In this document: piece after piece, positions 18,039-26,575 of the stretch
Numbering within the stretch: position 1 is the first letter of the stretch
How the letters are laid out: each line of letters begins with the position of its first letter
Source of the DNA: Sphingomonas baiyangensis
GTDB lineage: Bacteria > Pseudomonadota > Alphaproteobacteria > Sphingomonadales > Sphingomonadaceae
NCBI RefSeq assembly: GCF_005144715.1
Contig: NZ_SWKR01000002.1
Span: forward strand, 2,314,168 to 2,356,667
DNA length: 42,500 nucleotides
Reading direction: 5' to 3'
Made by a program: the position numbers and the translations under genes
Notes under the pieces: model-generated
The model's database searches: none
What the model saw: only the letters and a program-made list of their open reading frames with translations
Told to the model about the DNA's origin: nothing

Positions 18039-18052
18039 TAAGTATGATATAA
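18039..18052. promoter_or_regulatory. operator-like motif, site B (GntR regulon)
   Basis: TAAGTATGATATAA inside the wider imperfect palindrome 18035-18055 (AAATTA...TAATTT). It lies between the divergent TonB-dependent receptor (start 17980) and alpha-galactosidase (start 18160) genes. It is 14/14 identical to the reverse complement of site A. Confidence 0.65.
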
Positions 18053-18136
18053 TTTTGGGGTTGTCGAGAGGGTTCTCGCGCTTCATCGTTCAAAAGTCAG
18101 CGCGCCTCACGGCTCCGTCGATCGCGTGGTTTTGGG

Positions 18137-18150
18137 TTATGTATGATAAA
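18137..18150. promoter_or_regulatory. operator-like motif, site C (GntR regulon)
   Basis: TTATGTATGATAAA shares the GTATGATA core with sites A and B. It lies 9 bases upstream of the alpha-galactosidase ATG and abuts its AAGGGG ribosome binding site, a position that suits repression. Confidence 0.55.
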
Positions 18151-18159
18151 GGGGTTGCG

Positions 18160-20370
18160 ATGAGATCGAAGTCAGCGTGGCTGTCCGCAGCGGCGATCGT
18201 CGTGGCCATGGCATCGCCGGCGCATGCCGAATCGGACTATGACGCCGGGCGGCGGCTGTTCCGGCTCGACGGCGGCAACGTCACTTATGCCTTCAAGGTA
18301 ACCGCCGAAGGCCTGCTGCAATCGGTCTATTGGGGTGCGCGGCTCGGCGAGCGCGACGCGATCGACGGTCCGGTCATCACCGGGCACAGCGGCTTCGACG
18401 TGACCGCCAATGTCGTGCCGCAGGAATATGCCGGCCAGGGCGGCGGGCTGTTCGCCGAACCCGCATTGAAGGTCGCGTGGCCCGACGGCAATCGCGACCT
18501 CGTGCTGCACTATGCCGCGCACCGGCTGGGCCGCGATTCGATCGAGATCGACCTGCGCGACATCCAGCGCCCGCTCACCGTGACGCTGCGCTACACGATC
18601 GATCGCGACACCGGCATCGTCGGGCGATCGGCGGTGATCGCCAATGGCGGCCAAACCGACGTGCGCGTCGATCAGGCCGCTGCCGCGGGCTATACGCTGC
18701 CCGTCAATCCCGCCTACCGGTTGCATTATACGACCGGCCGCTGGGCGGCCGAATGGCAGCGGCAGGACCGCCCGCTGACGGCGGGCGCGACGCTGCTCGA
18801 AAGCCGGCGCGGATCGACTGGATCGGAGCATAATCCCTGGTTCGCCGTCACCGTCGACGAGCGCACCACCGAGGAGGCCGGGCCCGTATGGTTCGGTGCG
18901 CTGGCGTGGAGCGGATCGTTCCGCATCAGCGTCAACACCGATGTCGCCGGGCGCGCGCGCATCGTCGGCGGCTACAACCCGTTCGACTTCGCCTATCGGC
19001 TGGCACCGGGCGAGCGGCTCGAGACGCCGGTCTTCTATGCCGGCTATTCGGGCGAGGGGATGGGCGACGCCTCGCGCCGGATGCACCGCTTCCAGCGCGC
19101 CGAGATCCTGCCGCGCGAGGATGGTCGGCTGCCGCTGCGCCCCGTGCTCTACAACAGCTGGGAAGCCACCGAGTTCGACGTCGACGAGGCGGGCCAGATG
19201 CGGCTCGCCGAACAGGCCGCGCGACTGGGCGTCGAGCGCTTCGTGATGGACGATGGCTGGTTCGGCGCGCGCAACAGCGACCGCGCGGGGCTGGGCGACT
19301 GGCAGGTGAACCCCGAAAAATTCCCCAACGGCCTCAAGCCGCTTATCGACAAGGTGAAATCGCTCGACATGGAGTTCGGCCTGTGGGTCGAGCCCGAAAT
19401 GGTCAATCCCGACAGCGACCTCTACCGCCAGCATCCCGACTGGGTCATCAACTTCGAGGGTCGTCCGCGTACCGAGGGGCGCAACCAGCTGGTGCTCAAC
19501 CTCGCGCGCACCGACGTGCGCGACCATCTGCTCGGCGTGCTCGACCGGCTGCTCGCCGAGAACGACATCGCCTTCCTCAAATGGGACTATAACCGCAACT
19601 GGTCCGAACCCGGCTGGCCGCAGCTGGCGCCGGCCGACCAGCAGCGCATCTACGTCCAATATGTCCGCAACCTCTATTACATCCTCGACGAGCTGCGCCG
19701 CCGGCATCCGCGCGTAGAGATCGAGAGCTGCTCGGGCGGCGGCGGGCGCGTCGACATGGGCATCATGGCGCGCACCGACCAGCTATGGACCTCGGACAAT
19801 ACCGATCCCGTCGATCGCCTGCTCATTCAGGACGGCTTCACCCAGGCCTATGCGCCGGCGGTGATGATGGCGTGGGTCACCGACAGTCCGCACTGGGTCA
19901 ACGGGCGCGAGAGCTCGCTCGCGTTCCGCTTCCTCTCGGCCATGCAGGGCGGGCTGGGGATCGGCACCGACCTTGGCGACTGGAGCGAGGAGGATTTCAC
20001 CGTCGCGCGCAACTATGTCGCCATTTACAAGCGCATTCGCGCGACGGTGCAGCAGGGCGAGCTCTACCGGCTGCATCGCCCGACCAAGGGCAATGTCCAT
20101 TCGGCGACCTTCTATGTCGGCGAGGATCAGGCGCAGGCGGTGCTGTTCGTGCTGACGCAGGGCACGCATCTGGGCGATCCGCAGGGGCCGGTGGTGGTGC
20201 GCGGCCTCGATGCCGAAGCGCGCTACCGTGTCGAGCGGATGGACGGCGAGCCACTGGTGCCCGGCACGCCCGCCGAGGCAAGCGGCGCGTTCTGGATGGG
20301 ACGCGGCATCGACGTGCCGCTGCGCGGCGACTTCCAGGGCGCGGGCCTGATCTTCACGCGCGTGCGATGA
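18160..20370 (+). CDS. alpha-galactosidase, glycoside hydrolase family 36, exported
   Basis: Hydrolyses terminal alpha-D-galactose from melibiose/raffinose-type sugars. 736 residues. The signal peptide MRSKSAWLSAAAIVVAMASP ends AHA-ES, so it acts in the periplasm or outside. The nucleophile is D476 in FLKWDYNR and the acid/base is D546 in WTSDNTD; MDDGWFG and SCSGGGGRVDMG are GH36 marks. The ATG at 18160 has AAGGGG 5 nt upstream. It is followed by dgoK with ATGA overlap, which ties release of galactose to its breakdown. Confidence 0.92.
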   Translation: MRSKSAWLSAAAIVVAMASPAHAESDYDAGRRLFRLDGGNVTYAFKVTAEGLLQSVYWGARLGERDAIDGPVITGHSGFDVTANVVPQEYAGQGGGLFAEPALKVAWPDGNRDLVLHYAAHRLGRDSIEIDLRDIQRPLTVTLRYTIDRDTGIVGRSAVIANGGQTDVRVDQAAAAGYTLPVNPAYRLHYTTGRWAAEWQRQDRPLTAGATLLESRRGSTGSEHNPWFAVTVDERTTEEAGPVWFGALAWSGSFRISVNTDVAGRARIVGGYNPFDFAYRLAPGERLETPVFYAGYSGEGMGDASRRMHRFQRAEILPREDGRLPLRPVLYNSWEATEFDVDEAGQMRLAEQAARLGVERFVMDDGWFGARNSDRAGLGDWQVNPEKFPNGLKPLIDKVKSLDMEFGLWVEPEMVNPDSDLYRQHPDWVINFEGRPRTEGRNQLVLNLARTDVRDHLLGVLDRLLAENDIAFLKWDYNRNWSEPGWPQLAPADQQRIYVQYVRNLYYILDELRRRHPRVEIESCSGGGGRVDMGIMARTDQLWTSDNTDPVDRLLIQDGFTQAYAPAVMMAWVTDSPHWVNGRESSLAFRFLSAMQGGLGIGTDLGDWSEEDFTVARNYVAIYKRIRATVQQGELYRLHRPTKGNVHSATFYVGEDQAQAVLFVLTQGTHLGDPQGPVVVRGLDAEARYRVERMDGEPLVPGTPAEASGAFWMGRGIDVPLRGDFQGAGLIFTRVR

Positions 20371-21245
20371 GCGACGGGCGCTTCATCGCGATCGACTGGG
20401 GCACCACCAACCGGCGCGCCTGGCTGATCGAGCGCGGCCAGGTGCTGGCGGCGCACCGCGACGATCGCGGCGTGCGCGCGATGGCGTCGGCCGACTATCC
20501 CGCCGCCATCGCCGAGCTGCGCGCGCGCTTCGGCGACATCCGCGTGCTCGCCGCGGGCATGGTGGGGTCGAGCCGCGGCTGGCGCGAGGCGCCCTATGTC
20601 CCCTGCCCCGCCGGTGCCGCCGAGTTGGCCGCGCAGCTGCTCGAAGTCGAGCGCGATGTTTGGATCGTCCCCGGCGTCAGCCATCTGGGCGAAGGCCGGG
20701 CCGATGTGATGCGCGGCGAGGAAGTGCAGCTCATCGGCGCCGTCGCCGCCGGGCTGGCGCCGCACGACGGCCTGCTCGTGCAGCCGGGCACGCACAGCAA
20801 ATGGGCATGGATGCAGGGGGGCCGCATCGCGCGCTTCGCGACCGCAATGACGGGCGAACTGTTCGATCTGCTGCGCCGGCACAGCATCCTCGCCGAGATG
20901 ATGCGCGAGACCCCCGACCCCGACAGCGACGCCTTCGCGCTCGGCGTCGCGCGCGGCGCGGCGGGCGAAAGCCTGCTGCATGCGTTGTTCGACGTGCGCG
21001 CGGGCACGTTGCTGGGGCTGCGCGACGCATCGGCGGGCGCCAGCCTTGCCAGCGGATTGCTGATCGGCGCCGAGATCGCGGCCCACCGCGCCGACATGGC
21101 AGGCGGCGTGCATCTGCTCGCCGAAGGGCCGCTCGCCGCCGCCTATGCCCGCGCGATCGCGCTTTCGGTCGCGACGGCGCATGTTGTCGATAGCGAAGCG
21201 GCGTTCGTAGCGGGAATTTCGATGATCGAGGAGATGCGCCGATGA
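20367..21245 (+). CDS. dgoK: 2-dehydro-3-deoxygalactonokinase
   Basis: Phosphorylates KDGal to 2-dehydro-3-deoxy-6-phosphogalactonate. It has the family N-terminus (RFIAIDWGTTNRRAWLIERG) and the blocks AGMVGSSRGWREAPYVPCPA, GEEVQLIGA, LVQPGTHSKW and MTGELFDLLRRHSIL. 292 residues, as in E. coli DgoK. Start ATG 20367 overlaps the GH36 stop by 4 nt (ATGA) and the stop overlaps dgoA in the same way, so the three form a coupled operon. Confidence 0.93.
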   Translation: MSDGRFIAIDWGTTNRRAWLIERGQVLAAHRDDRGVRAMASADYPAAIAELRARFGDIRVLAAGMVGSSRGWREAPYVPCPAGAAELAAQLLEVERDVWIVPGVSHLGEGRADVMRGEEVQLIGAVAAGLAPHDGLLVQPGTHSKWAWMQGGRIARFATAMTGELFDLLRRHSILAEMMRETPDPDSDAFALGVARGAAGESLLHALFDVRAGTLLGLRDASAGASLASGLLIGAEIAAHRADMAGGVHLLAEGPLAAAYARAIALSVATAHVVDSEAAFVAGISMIEEMRR

Positions 21246-21880
21246 CGCCCGCCCAACGCCTGCAAACCGCGCTTGCGGCCTGCCCGCTCGTCGCCATCCT
21301 GCGCGGCGTCACCCCCGACGAAATCGATGGCATCGGCGCCGCGCTGATCGGGGCGGGGTTCGGCATCATCGAAGTGCCGCTCAATTCGCCCGATGCGCTC
21401 ACGAGCATCGAGCGGCTTGCCCGGCGCGCGGGCGACGCCGCGATCGTCGGCGCGGGCACGGTGCTGACACCGCGCGATGTTGCTGCCGTGCGCGACGCTG
21501 GCGGCACGCTGATGGTGTCGCCCAACACCGCGCCGCCCGTGATCGCGGCGGCGGTAGCGGCGGGGATGATCGCACTGCCGGGCTATTTCAGCCCAAGCGA
21601 AGCGTTCGCCGCGCTCGATGCGGGCGCGCACGGCCTCAAGCTGTTCCCCGCCGACGGCACCACGCCGACGATGTTGAAGGCGCAGCGCGCGGTGCTGCCG
21701 CGCGCCACGCCGGTGCTGGCGGTAGGCGGCATCACGCCACAGACGATGGCGGCATGGCGCGCGGCGGGCGCCGACGGCTTCGGCCTCGGATCGAACCTCT
21801 ACAAACCCGGCCGCACCGCAGCCGTGGTAGCCGCATCGGCCGCCGAATTCGTCGCCGCCGCCGCGTCGCTGCCCGGCTAG
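21242..21880 (+). CDS. dgoA: 2-dehydro-3-deoxy-6-phosphogalactonate aldolase
   Basis: Class I aldolase of 212 residues that cleaves KDPGal to pyruvate and glyceraldehyde 3-phosphate. It shows ILRGV near residue 20, the catalytic Glu E44 in EVPLNSP, VGAGTVL, SPNT and the Schiff-base Lys K133 in GLKLFPA, then AVGGITP and GLGSNLYKPG. The last blocks favour DgoA over the glucose-pathway aldolase Eda, as does the adjacent dgoK. It is last in the alpha-galactosidase-dgoK-dgoA operon. Confidence 0.92.
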   Translation: MTPAQRLQTALAACPLVAILRGVTPDEIDGIGAALIGAGFGIIEVPLNSPDALTSIERLARRAGDAAIVGAGTVLTPRDVAAVRDAGGTLMVSPNTAPPVIAAAVAAGMIALPGYFSPSEAFAALDAGAHGLKLFPADGTTPTMLKAQRAVLPRATPVLAVGGITPQTMAAWRAAGADGFGLGSNLYKPGRTAAVVAASAAEFVAAAASLPG

Positions 21881-21887
21881 AGCCTGT

Positions 21888-21902
21888 TTCAGCAAAGCTG
21901 AA
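21888..21902. terminator. hairpin TTCAGC-AAA-GCTGAA after dgoA
   Basis: A 6-bp stem with an AAA loop, 8 bases after the dgoA stop. The same core occurs after prs (6916-6932). A weaker copy sits at 22039-22053, next to the M24 gene stop. It is probably a terminator-like small repeat. Confidence 0.4.
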
Positions 21903-21910
21903 TCACCATT

Positions 21911-21998
21911 CACCGTTCGTGCTGAGCCTGTCGAAGCACTGTTCTTTCTTCGGGCGTCGTAGAAGGTCGGCACTTCGACAAGCTCAGTGCGAACGGTG
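21911..21998. repeat. REP-like long inverted repeat between convergent genes
   Basis: About 29-nt imperfect arms flank a roughly 30-nt centre. The left arm begins CACCGTTCGTGCTGAGC and the right arm, read in reverse complement, begins CACCGTTCGCACTGAGC. The TGAGC-TTGTCGAAG core resembles a dispersed intergenic palindrome common in sphingomonads and other Proteobacteria. It lies between the convergent dgoA and M24 genes. Confidence 0.65.
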
Positions 21999-22071
21999 AT
22001 GGGCACGCGAAGTCAGCACGAAAGCGATATAGAGTCGGTCCAGCAAAGCTGAACAGGGCGGCACGATCCAA

Positions 22072-23430
22072 TCAGGCGCGGCACAGCAGTTCGCCATGCC
22101 GCAGCCACAGCGGCGCAAGGCACAGCGGCGTCGAGGAGAGCGGCAGCACCGCTTCGGCGACGGGCACGCCGATCACCTCGGTCATGAAGCGCCGCCGCGC
22201 CTGCATCCGTGACCACACCGCCGGATGGCGATCGGCGAGCTCGTCGCGCAGCGCTTCGTCGGCGAACACCACGCAATCCTCGCAGTTGAGCGCCCAGCCG
22301 TCGCGCATCGGCGTGGGGATGACGTCGACCTGCATGTGCATGCCCGAGCGGATGCGGTCGGCGGAGCCAGGGCGGACGGGGGTATTCGACCATTCCTCAT
22401 GCCCCGTCAGATGCCCCGGATTGAGCAGCGAGCGCAGCCCCGCCTGCGCCAGCGTATCGACCACCGCATCGTGCAACACGCCGCCCGCCACGCCGATATC
22501 GGCGACGGCATACCAGCGCGCCAGCCCCGCGAAATAGCCCTTCGCGACATCGACGAACGCGTCGTTGTCGTCGTCGATCAGACCCGCGCGTGCGGTGAGC
22601 GCCCCCCAAAGCCCCACCGCCGTCGAAGCGCCGTCGCCGTGCCCGATGCGGCGATGGCCGGGACTGGCGAGGCCGATCACCGCGCCGCCCGCGGCATTGC
22701 CCGTCGCCATCATCGCATGGACGTTCATCGGCTCGCCGCGATAGTGCATGTGCGCTGCCGCCTCGCGCTCGGTCATGCCGGGGCGCGCATGCGCGACGAT
22801 GTTCCACACCATCTCCGAGCCGCGCGCCGCCGCCGCCTCGAAGATCGCGATCTGGTCGGCATCGATGATCGAGCGATGGCCATGCTCGGGATGCAGCATC
22901 ACCTGCGTGCGATCGACCACGCTGCCCGCGACGCGCGAAAGTGCGTGCAGATAGGGCGCGGGGACGAAGGCCGGCGGCTCGCCTTCGTCCCACTCCTCGG
23001 GCGCCAGATATTTCCAGCCGATCACGCCCACGCTGTCGCCCGCGCCGATGCCCGCCGCGCGCAGCACGTCGGCAAGGCGCGGCGCCTGTGTGCGATCCTG
23101 CCCCAGCAGGCTCATCGTCTGCGCGAGCATCACCTCGAGCCCCGGCAGCGGCGATACCGTGGCGTAGGGCACGCATTCGTTGCCGGTTATGAGCACGCGG
23201 CGCCGGTGCGGACCCAGCAGCAGCAACGCTTCCTCGAAGCGCGGCTCGAAGCCCGAGAGGAACATGACGTTGGCGAAATGCTCGCGATCGGCATAGGCGC
23301 ACAGCCAGTCGGTGCCCGCCGCCGCCAGCGCGGCATCGCAGCGCGCCGCATAGCGCCCGGCCGGCAACGCCGATGGCGGCTCGACCGCGCCGAAATCGGG
23401 GATCGCGATCGGACGAAGCAAGATGGCCAT
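22072..23430 (-). CDS. M24-family (creatinase/prolidase fold) protein with degenerate metal site
   Basis: 452 residues. The N-terminal creatinase-like domain (DWLCAYADREHFANVMFLSGFEPRFEEALLLL) precedes a pita-bread domain from about residue 190. Family metal ligands are Asp-Asp-His-Glu-Glu. Here D294 (FVDVAKGY) and H344 (GHLTGHEEW) are recognisable, but the second Asp falls on Arg305, the first Glu is Asp369 (QVDVIP), and E384 (NCEDCVVF) is kept. It may be metal-free like creatinase, or not a peptidase. Start ATG 23430. It is divergent from the acylase gene, with operator-like site D between them. Confidence 0.78.
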   Translation of the reverse strand: MAILLRPIAIPDFGAVEPPSALPAGRYAARCDAALAAAGTDWLCAYADREHFANVMFLSGFEPRFEEALLLLGPHRRRVLITGNECVPYATVSPLPGLEVMLAQTMSLLGQDRTQAPRLADVLRAAGIGAGDSVGVIGWKYLAPEEWDEGEPPAFVPAPYLHALSRVAGSVVDRTQVMLHPEHGHRSIIDADQIAIFEAAAARGSEMVWNIVAHARPGMTEREAAAHMHYRGEPMNVHAMMATGNAAGGAVIGLASPGHRRIGHGDGASTAVGLWGALTARAGLIDDDNDAFVDVAKGYFAGLARWYAVADIGVAGGVLHDAVVDTLAQAGLRSLLNPGHLTGHEEWSNTPVRPGSADRIRSGMHMQVDVIPTPMRDGWALNCEDCVVFADEALRDELADRHPAVWSRMQARRRFMTEVIGVPVAEAVLPLSSTPLCLAPLWLRHGELLCRA

Positions 23431-23477
23431 GGATCGGCAGTCCTTTGTGCGTAGGATGCTGGGGTTGCCCAAACGAA

Positions 23478-23491
23478 TATATATGATTTAA
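23478..23491. promoter_or_regulatory. operator-like motif, site D
   Basis: TATATATGATTTAA, 11 of 14 positions identical to site B, lies in the AT-rich divergent spacer between the M24-like gene (start 23430) and the penicillin-acylase-type gene (start 23519). It suggests that this pair is part of the same regulon. Confidence 0.5.
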
Positions 23492-23518
23492 ATTGCGCGC
23501 AACCTGGGGGAGCTGTCC

Positions 23519-25768
23519 ATGCGTTCAACGATCCGAACCTGCCTTGCCGTGGCTCTGCTCGCGAGCGTGGCGATGCCGGCAGCGGCCCGCCAGCGCGACG
23601 ATGCGCGCGCGGCCAAGGTTTCGATCGTGCGCGACGGGTTCGGCATCGCCCATATCCACGGGCGCACCGATGCCGATGCGGTGTTCGGCATGATCTACGC
23701 GCAGGCCGAGGACGATTTCCCTCGCATCGAGCGCAACTATCTCGTCGCCCTCGGCCGGCTCGCCGAGGCCGAGGGCGAGACGGCGCTGTGGAGCGACCTG
23801 CGCCAGCGGCTGTTCATCGATCCAGTGGCGCTGCAGGCCGAGTATCGCGCCAGCCCCGCCTGGCTGCGCGCGTTGATGGACGGCTGGGCGGCGGGCCTCA
23901 ACCACTATCTGGCGACGCATCCCGAGGTGCGCCCCAAGGTGCTGACGCGCTTCGAGCCGTGGATGGCGCTCGCCTTTTCCGAAGGCAGCATCGGCGGCGA
24001 TATCGAGCGCGGCGTCGACCTTGCCGACCTCGAGGCATTCTATGGCCGGGCCGAGGCGCGTGCGGGGCGCGAGGCGGCGCTGCTGGCACAGGCCGGGGAG
24101 ATGATCGAGCCCAAGGGATCGAACGGCATCGCGATCGGCCCGTCGCGCAGCGGCAGCGGCAACGCGTTGTTGTGGATCAACCCGCACACCAGCTTCTTCT
24201 TCCGCGCCGAACAGCAGGTGACGAGCGACGAGGGGCTCGACGCCTATGGCGCGGCCACCTGGGGCCAGTTCTTCATCTATCAGGGCTTCAACCGCCGCGT
24301 CGGCTGGATGCACACGTCGAGCGGTGTCGACAATATTGATGCCTTCGCCGTCGAGGTGCGCGGCAGCGGCGCCGATGCGCGCTACCGCTATGGGAGCGAA
24401 TGGCGCCCGCTGCGCCGACAGGAGGTAACGCTGCGCGTGCGGCAGGGCGATGATGGTTTCGCCGAGCGGCGCTTCACCACCTATGCGACACATCACGGCC
24501 CGGTGATCCGCCGGCAGGGCGACGGGCGCTGGGTGGCAGTGGCGATGCTCGACAGCCCGCGCGCCGCGCTCGAACAGAGCTATCTGCGCACCAGGGCGAC
24601 CGATCTCGAAAGCTATCTCGCGGCATCGGATCGCAAGGCCAACAGCTCGAACAACACGATCTTCGCCGCCGCCGACGGCACCATCGCCTATCTGCATCCG
24701 CAATTCGTGCCCGTGCGCAGCACCCGCTTCGACTATACGCAGACCGTCGACGGCAGCGATCCCGCGACCGACTGGAAGGGGCTGCATCCGCTCGACCAGT
24801 TGCCGCAAGCCGTGCGTCCGACCACCGGCTGGGTGATGAATACCAACAACTGGCCCTGGGGCGCGGCGGGTGCTGACAGCCCGCGCGCCGCCGATTTCCC
24901 GCGCTACATGGACCAGTTCGGCGAGAATCCGCGCGGCCGGCACGCGACCAAGCTCTTGTCAGGCGATACGCGCTTCACGCCGCAAACGCTGACGCGCACG
25001 GCCTTCAGCACGATGCTGCCGCTGTTCGACGAGCAGATCCCGTACCTTCAACGCGCGCACGCCGCACTGCCCGCCACCGATCCGCGCCGCGCCGCGCTCG
25101 CCGCACCGCTGGCATTGCTTACCGGCTGGGATCGGCGCTGGAGCAGGGCGTCGGAGCCGATGTCGCTCGCGGCCTATTGGGGCGAGGCGCTGTGGGCGTC
25201 CGAAGGCCCCAAGGCCGCTGCCGCCAACATCCCGCTCTTCACCTACATGGCCACGCGCACCACCGATGCCGCGCGGATCGAGGCGCTCGCCGCCGCCGTG
25301 GCGCAGATGACGCGCGACTGGGGAAGCTGGCGTATCGCCTGGGGGCGCATCAACCGCTTCCAGCGCATCGACCCGGCGATCGCGCCACGCTTCGACGATG
25401 CCGCGCCGAGCCTGCCCGTGGGCTTCACGACCGGCAATTTCGGGTCGCTCGCGGCGTTCGGCACCGTTCGCCAGCCGGGTGCGCGCTGCTTCTACGGCAC
25501 CAGCGGCAACAGCTTCGTCTCGGTCGTCGAGTTCACGCCGCAAGGGCCGCGAGCATGGGCGGTGAGTGCGGGCGGGCAGAGCGGCGACCCGACGTCGCCG
25601 CATTTCAACGATCAGGCGCGGCGCTATGTGGCGGGCGACCTGCGGCCCGTGCTGCTCGATCGCGAAGCACTGGCAGGTTTCCCCACCTATCGCCCCGGCG
25701 ACGCACGCCCGGCGCCCAGGCCGGCGGCAGCGGCCCCGCCCGTCACCAGCCGGTGCGGCGAGGACTGA
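23519..25768 (+). CDS. penicillin-acylase family Ntn hydrolase, exported
   Basis: 749 residues, normally a precursor cut into alpha and beta chains. A signal peptide (MRSTIRTCLAVALLASVAMP, then AAA) sends it to the periplasm. The predicted autocatalytic site is G200/S201 in EPKGSNGIAIG; the new N-terminal Ser is the nucleophile. NPHTSF, GFNRRVGWMHTSS and a late block with KANSSNNTIF fit aculeacin/acyl-homoserine-lactone acylase relatives. It should hydrolyse an amide (N-acyl) bond, but the substrate is unknown. The start ATG has GGAG 6 nt upstream. Context places it in the galactoside regulon. Confidence 0.87.
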   Translation: MRSTIRTCLAVALLASVAMPAAARQRDDARAAKVSIVRDGFGIAHIHGRTDADAVFGMIYAQAEDDFPRIERNYLVALGRLAEAEGETALWSDLRQRLFIDPVALQAEYRASPAWLRALMDGWAAGLNHYLATHPEVRPKVLTRFEPWMALAFSEGSIGGDIERGVDLADLEAFYGRAEARAGREAALLAQAGEMIEPKGSNGIAIGPSRSGSGNALLWINPHTSFFFRAEQQVTSDEGLDAYGAATWGQFFIYQGFNRRVGWMHTSSGVDNIDAFAVEVRGSGADARYRYGSEWRPLRRQEVTLRVRQGDDGFAERRFTTYATHHGPVIRRQGDGRWVAVAMLDSPRAALEQSYLRTRATDLESYLAASDRKANSSNNTIFAAADGTIAYLHPQFVPVRSTRFDYTQTVDGSDPATDWKGLHPLDQLPQAVRPTTGWVMNTNNWPWGAAGADSPRAADFPRYMDQFGENPRGRHATKLLSGDTRFTPQTLTRTAFSTMLPLFDEQIPYLQRAHAALPATDPRRAALAAPLALLTGWDRRWSRASEPMSLAAYWGEALWASEGPKAAAANIPLFTYMATRTTDAARIEALAAAVAQMTRDWGSWRIAWGRINRFQRIDPAIAPRFDDAAPSLPVGFTTGNFGSLAAFGTVRQPGARCFYGTSGNSFVSVVEFTPQGPRAWAVSAGGQSGDPTSPHFNDQARRYVAGDLRPVLLDREALAGFPTYRPGDARPAPRPAAAAPPVTSRCGED

Positions 25769-25772
25769 CCCG

Positions 25773-25970
25773 TCAGCCGAGCCGCCGCGCCGCCTCGACG
25801 AACAGCTGCGGCACGCCGTCGGTCACCGGATAGGCGAGGCCGGCGGCATCGCTTACCAGTTCGCGCGCATCGGCATCCCAGCGCAGCGGCGTGCGCGTGG
25901 CGGGGCAGACAAGCCGCGCGAGCAGCCATTCGTCGAGCAGCGTGCCGTCGGGGGCGTCGGTTCCGCTCAT
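25773..25970 (-). CDS. Trm112/YcaR-family small protein
   Basis: 65 residues with the family pattern LLARLVCPATRTPLRWD...LVSDAAGLAYPVTDGVPQLF. Only the first of the usual zinc-type cysteines is seen, as in many bacterial members. Trm112 proteins can act as partners of methyltransferases; the bacterial role is unclear. The ATG overlaps the stop of the upstream gene (ATGA), so it is third in the thioredoxin-LON-Trm112 operon. Confidence 0.85.
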   Translation of the reverse strand: MSGTDAPDGTLLDEWLLARLVCPATRTPLRWDADARELVSDAAGLAYPVTDGVPQLFVEAARRLG

Positions 25971-26575
25971 TGCAGCGTGCCCGGCCGGTCATCGCCGTGG
26001 CGGCCGAAGAACTGCATCAGCTGCACGATCATCTCGGCGCGGTCGCCCAGCGTCTCGGTCTCGAAAATCGCCTGTTTCGAGGCGATGTCGAACGGCGCGA
26101 TCTGCGCGATACCGTTGACGAGGCTCTCGTCGTCGAGCCGCGAGACGGCCTCCCAATCCACCGCATAGCCCTGGCTCTCGGCGAAGCGCCGCGATTCGAT
26201 CTCGAGCGAGGCGCGGCCGCCCAGGCTAAGCGTCTCGCTTTCGGCGGCGGGTTCGAGCTCGGCCTCGACCTGACGGAACGGCGTGGTCACGTCGAGCTCA
26301 CGCAGGATGACGAAGCGCGACACGCCTTCGAGCACGATGTCGAAACGGCCGTCGGGCAACGCCTCGACATCGACGATGCGCCCCACGCAGCCACGCTCGA
26401 ACAACGGCGGCGGATCGCCTGGCCCGCGCGGCTGCACCATACCGATGCGCCGGTCACGCGCGAGCGAATCGGAAATCATCGCGCGGTAGCGCGGCTCGAA
26501 GATGTGCAGCGGCAAGTGCATCCGCGGGAACAGCAGCGCTCCGCCCAGCGGAAACACCGACAGCCGCGTGCTCAT
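25967..26575 (-). CDS. LON peptidase substrate-binding domain protein
   Basis: 202 residues, only the Lon N-terminal (LAN/PUA-like) domain, with no ATPase or protease part. Typical blocks are LSVFPLGGALLFPRMHLPLHIFEPRYRAM, GRIVDVEALPDGRFDIVLEGVSRF and the C-terminal DIASKQAIFETETLGDRAEMIVQLM. Such stand-alone proteins are widespread and of uncertain role. The ATG at 26575 overlaps the thioredoxin gene stop (ATGA). Confidence 0.9.
   Translation of the reverse strand: MSTRLSVFPLGGALLFPRMHLPLHIFEPRYRAMISDSLARDRRIGMVQPRGPGDPPPLFERGCVGRIVDVEALPDGRFDIVLEGVSRFVILRELDVTTPFRQVEAELEPAAESETLSLGGRASLEIESRRFAESQGYAVDWEAVSRLDDESLVNGIAQIAPFDIASKQAIFETETLGDRAEMIVQLMQFFGRHGDDRPGTLQ

Noticed and set aside
15850..18052. 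Long plus-strand frame opposite the TonB-dependent receptor
   Set aside because: It is a mirror of the receptor's codon use in GC-rich DNA (His/Arg/Asp-rich, no motifs).
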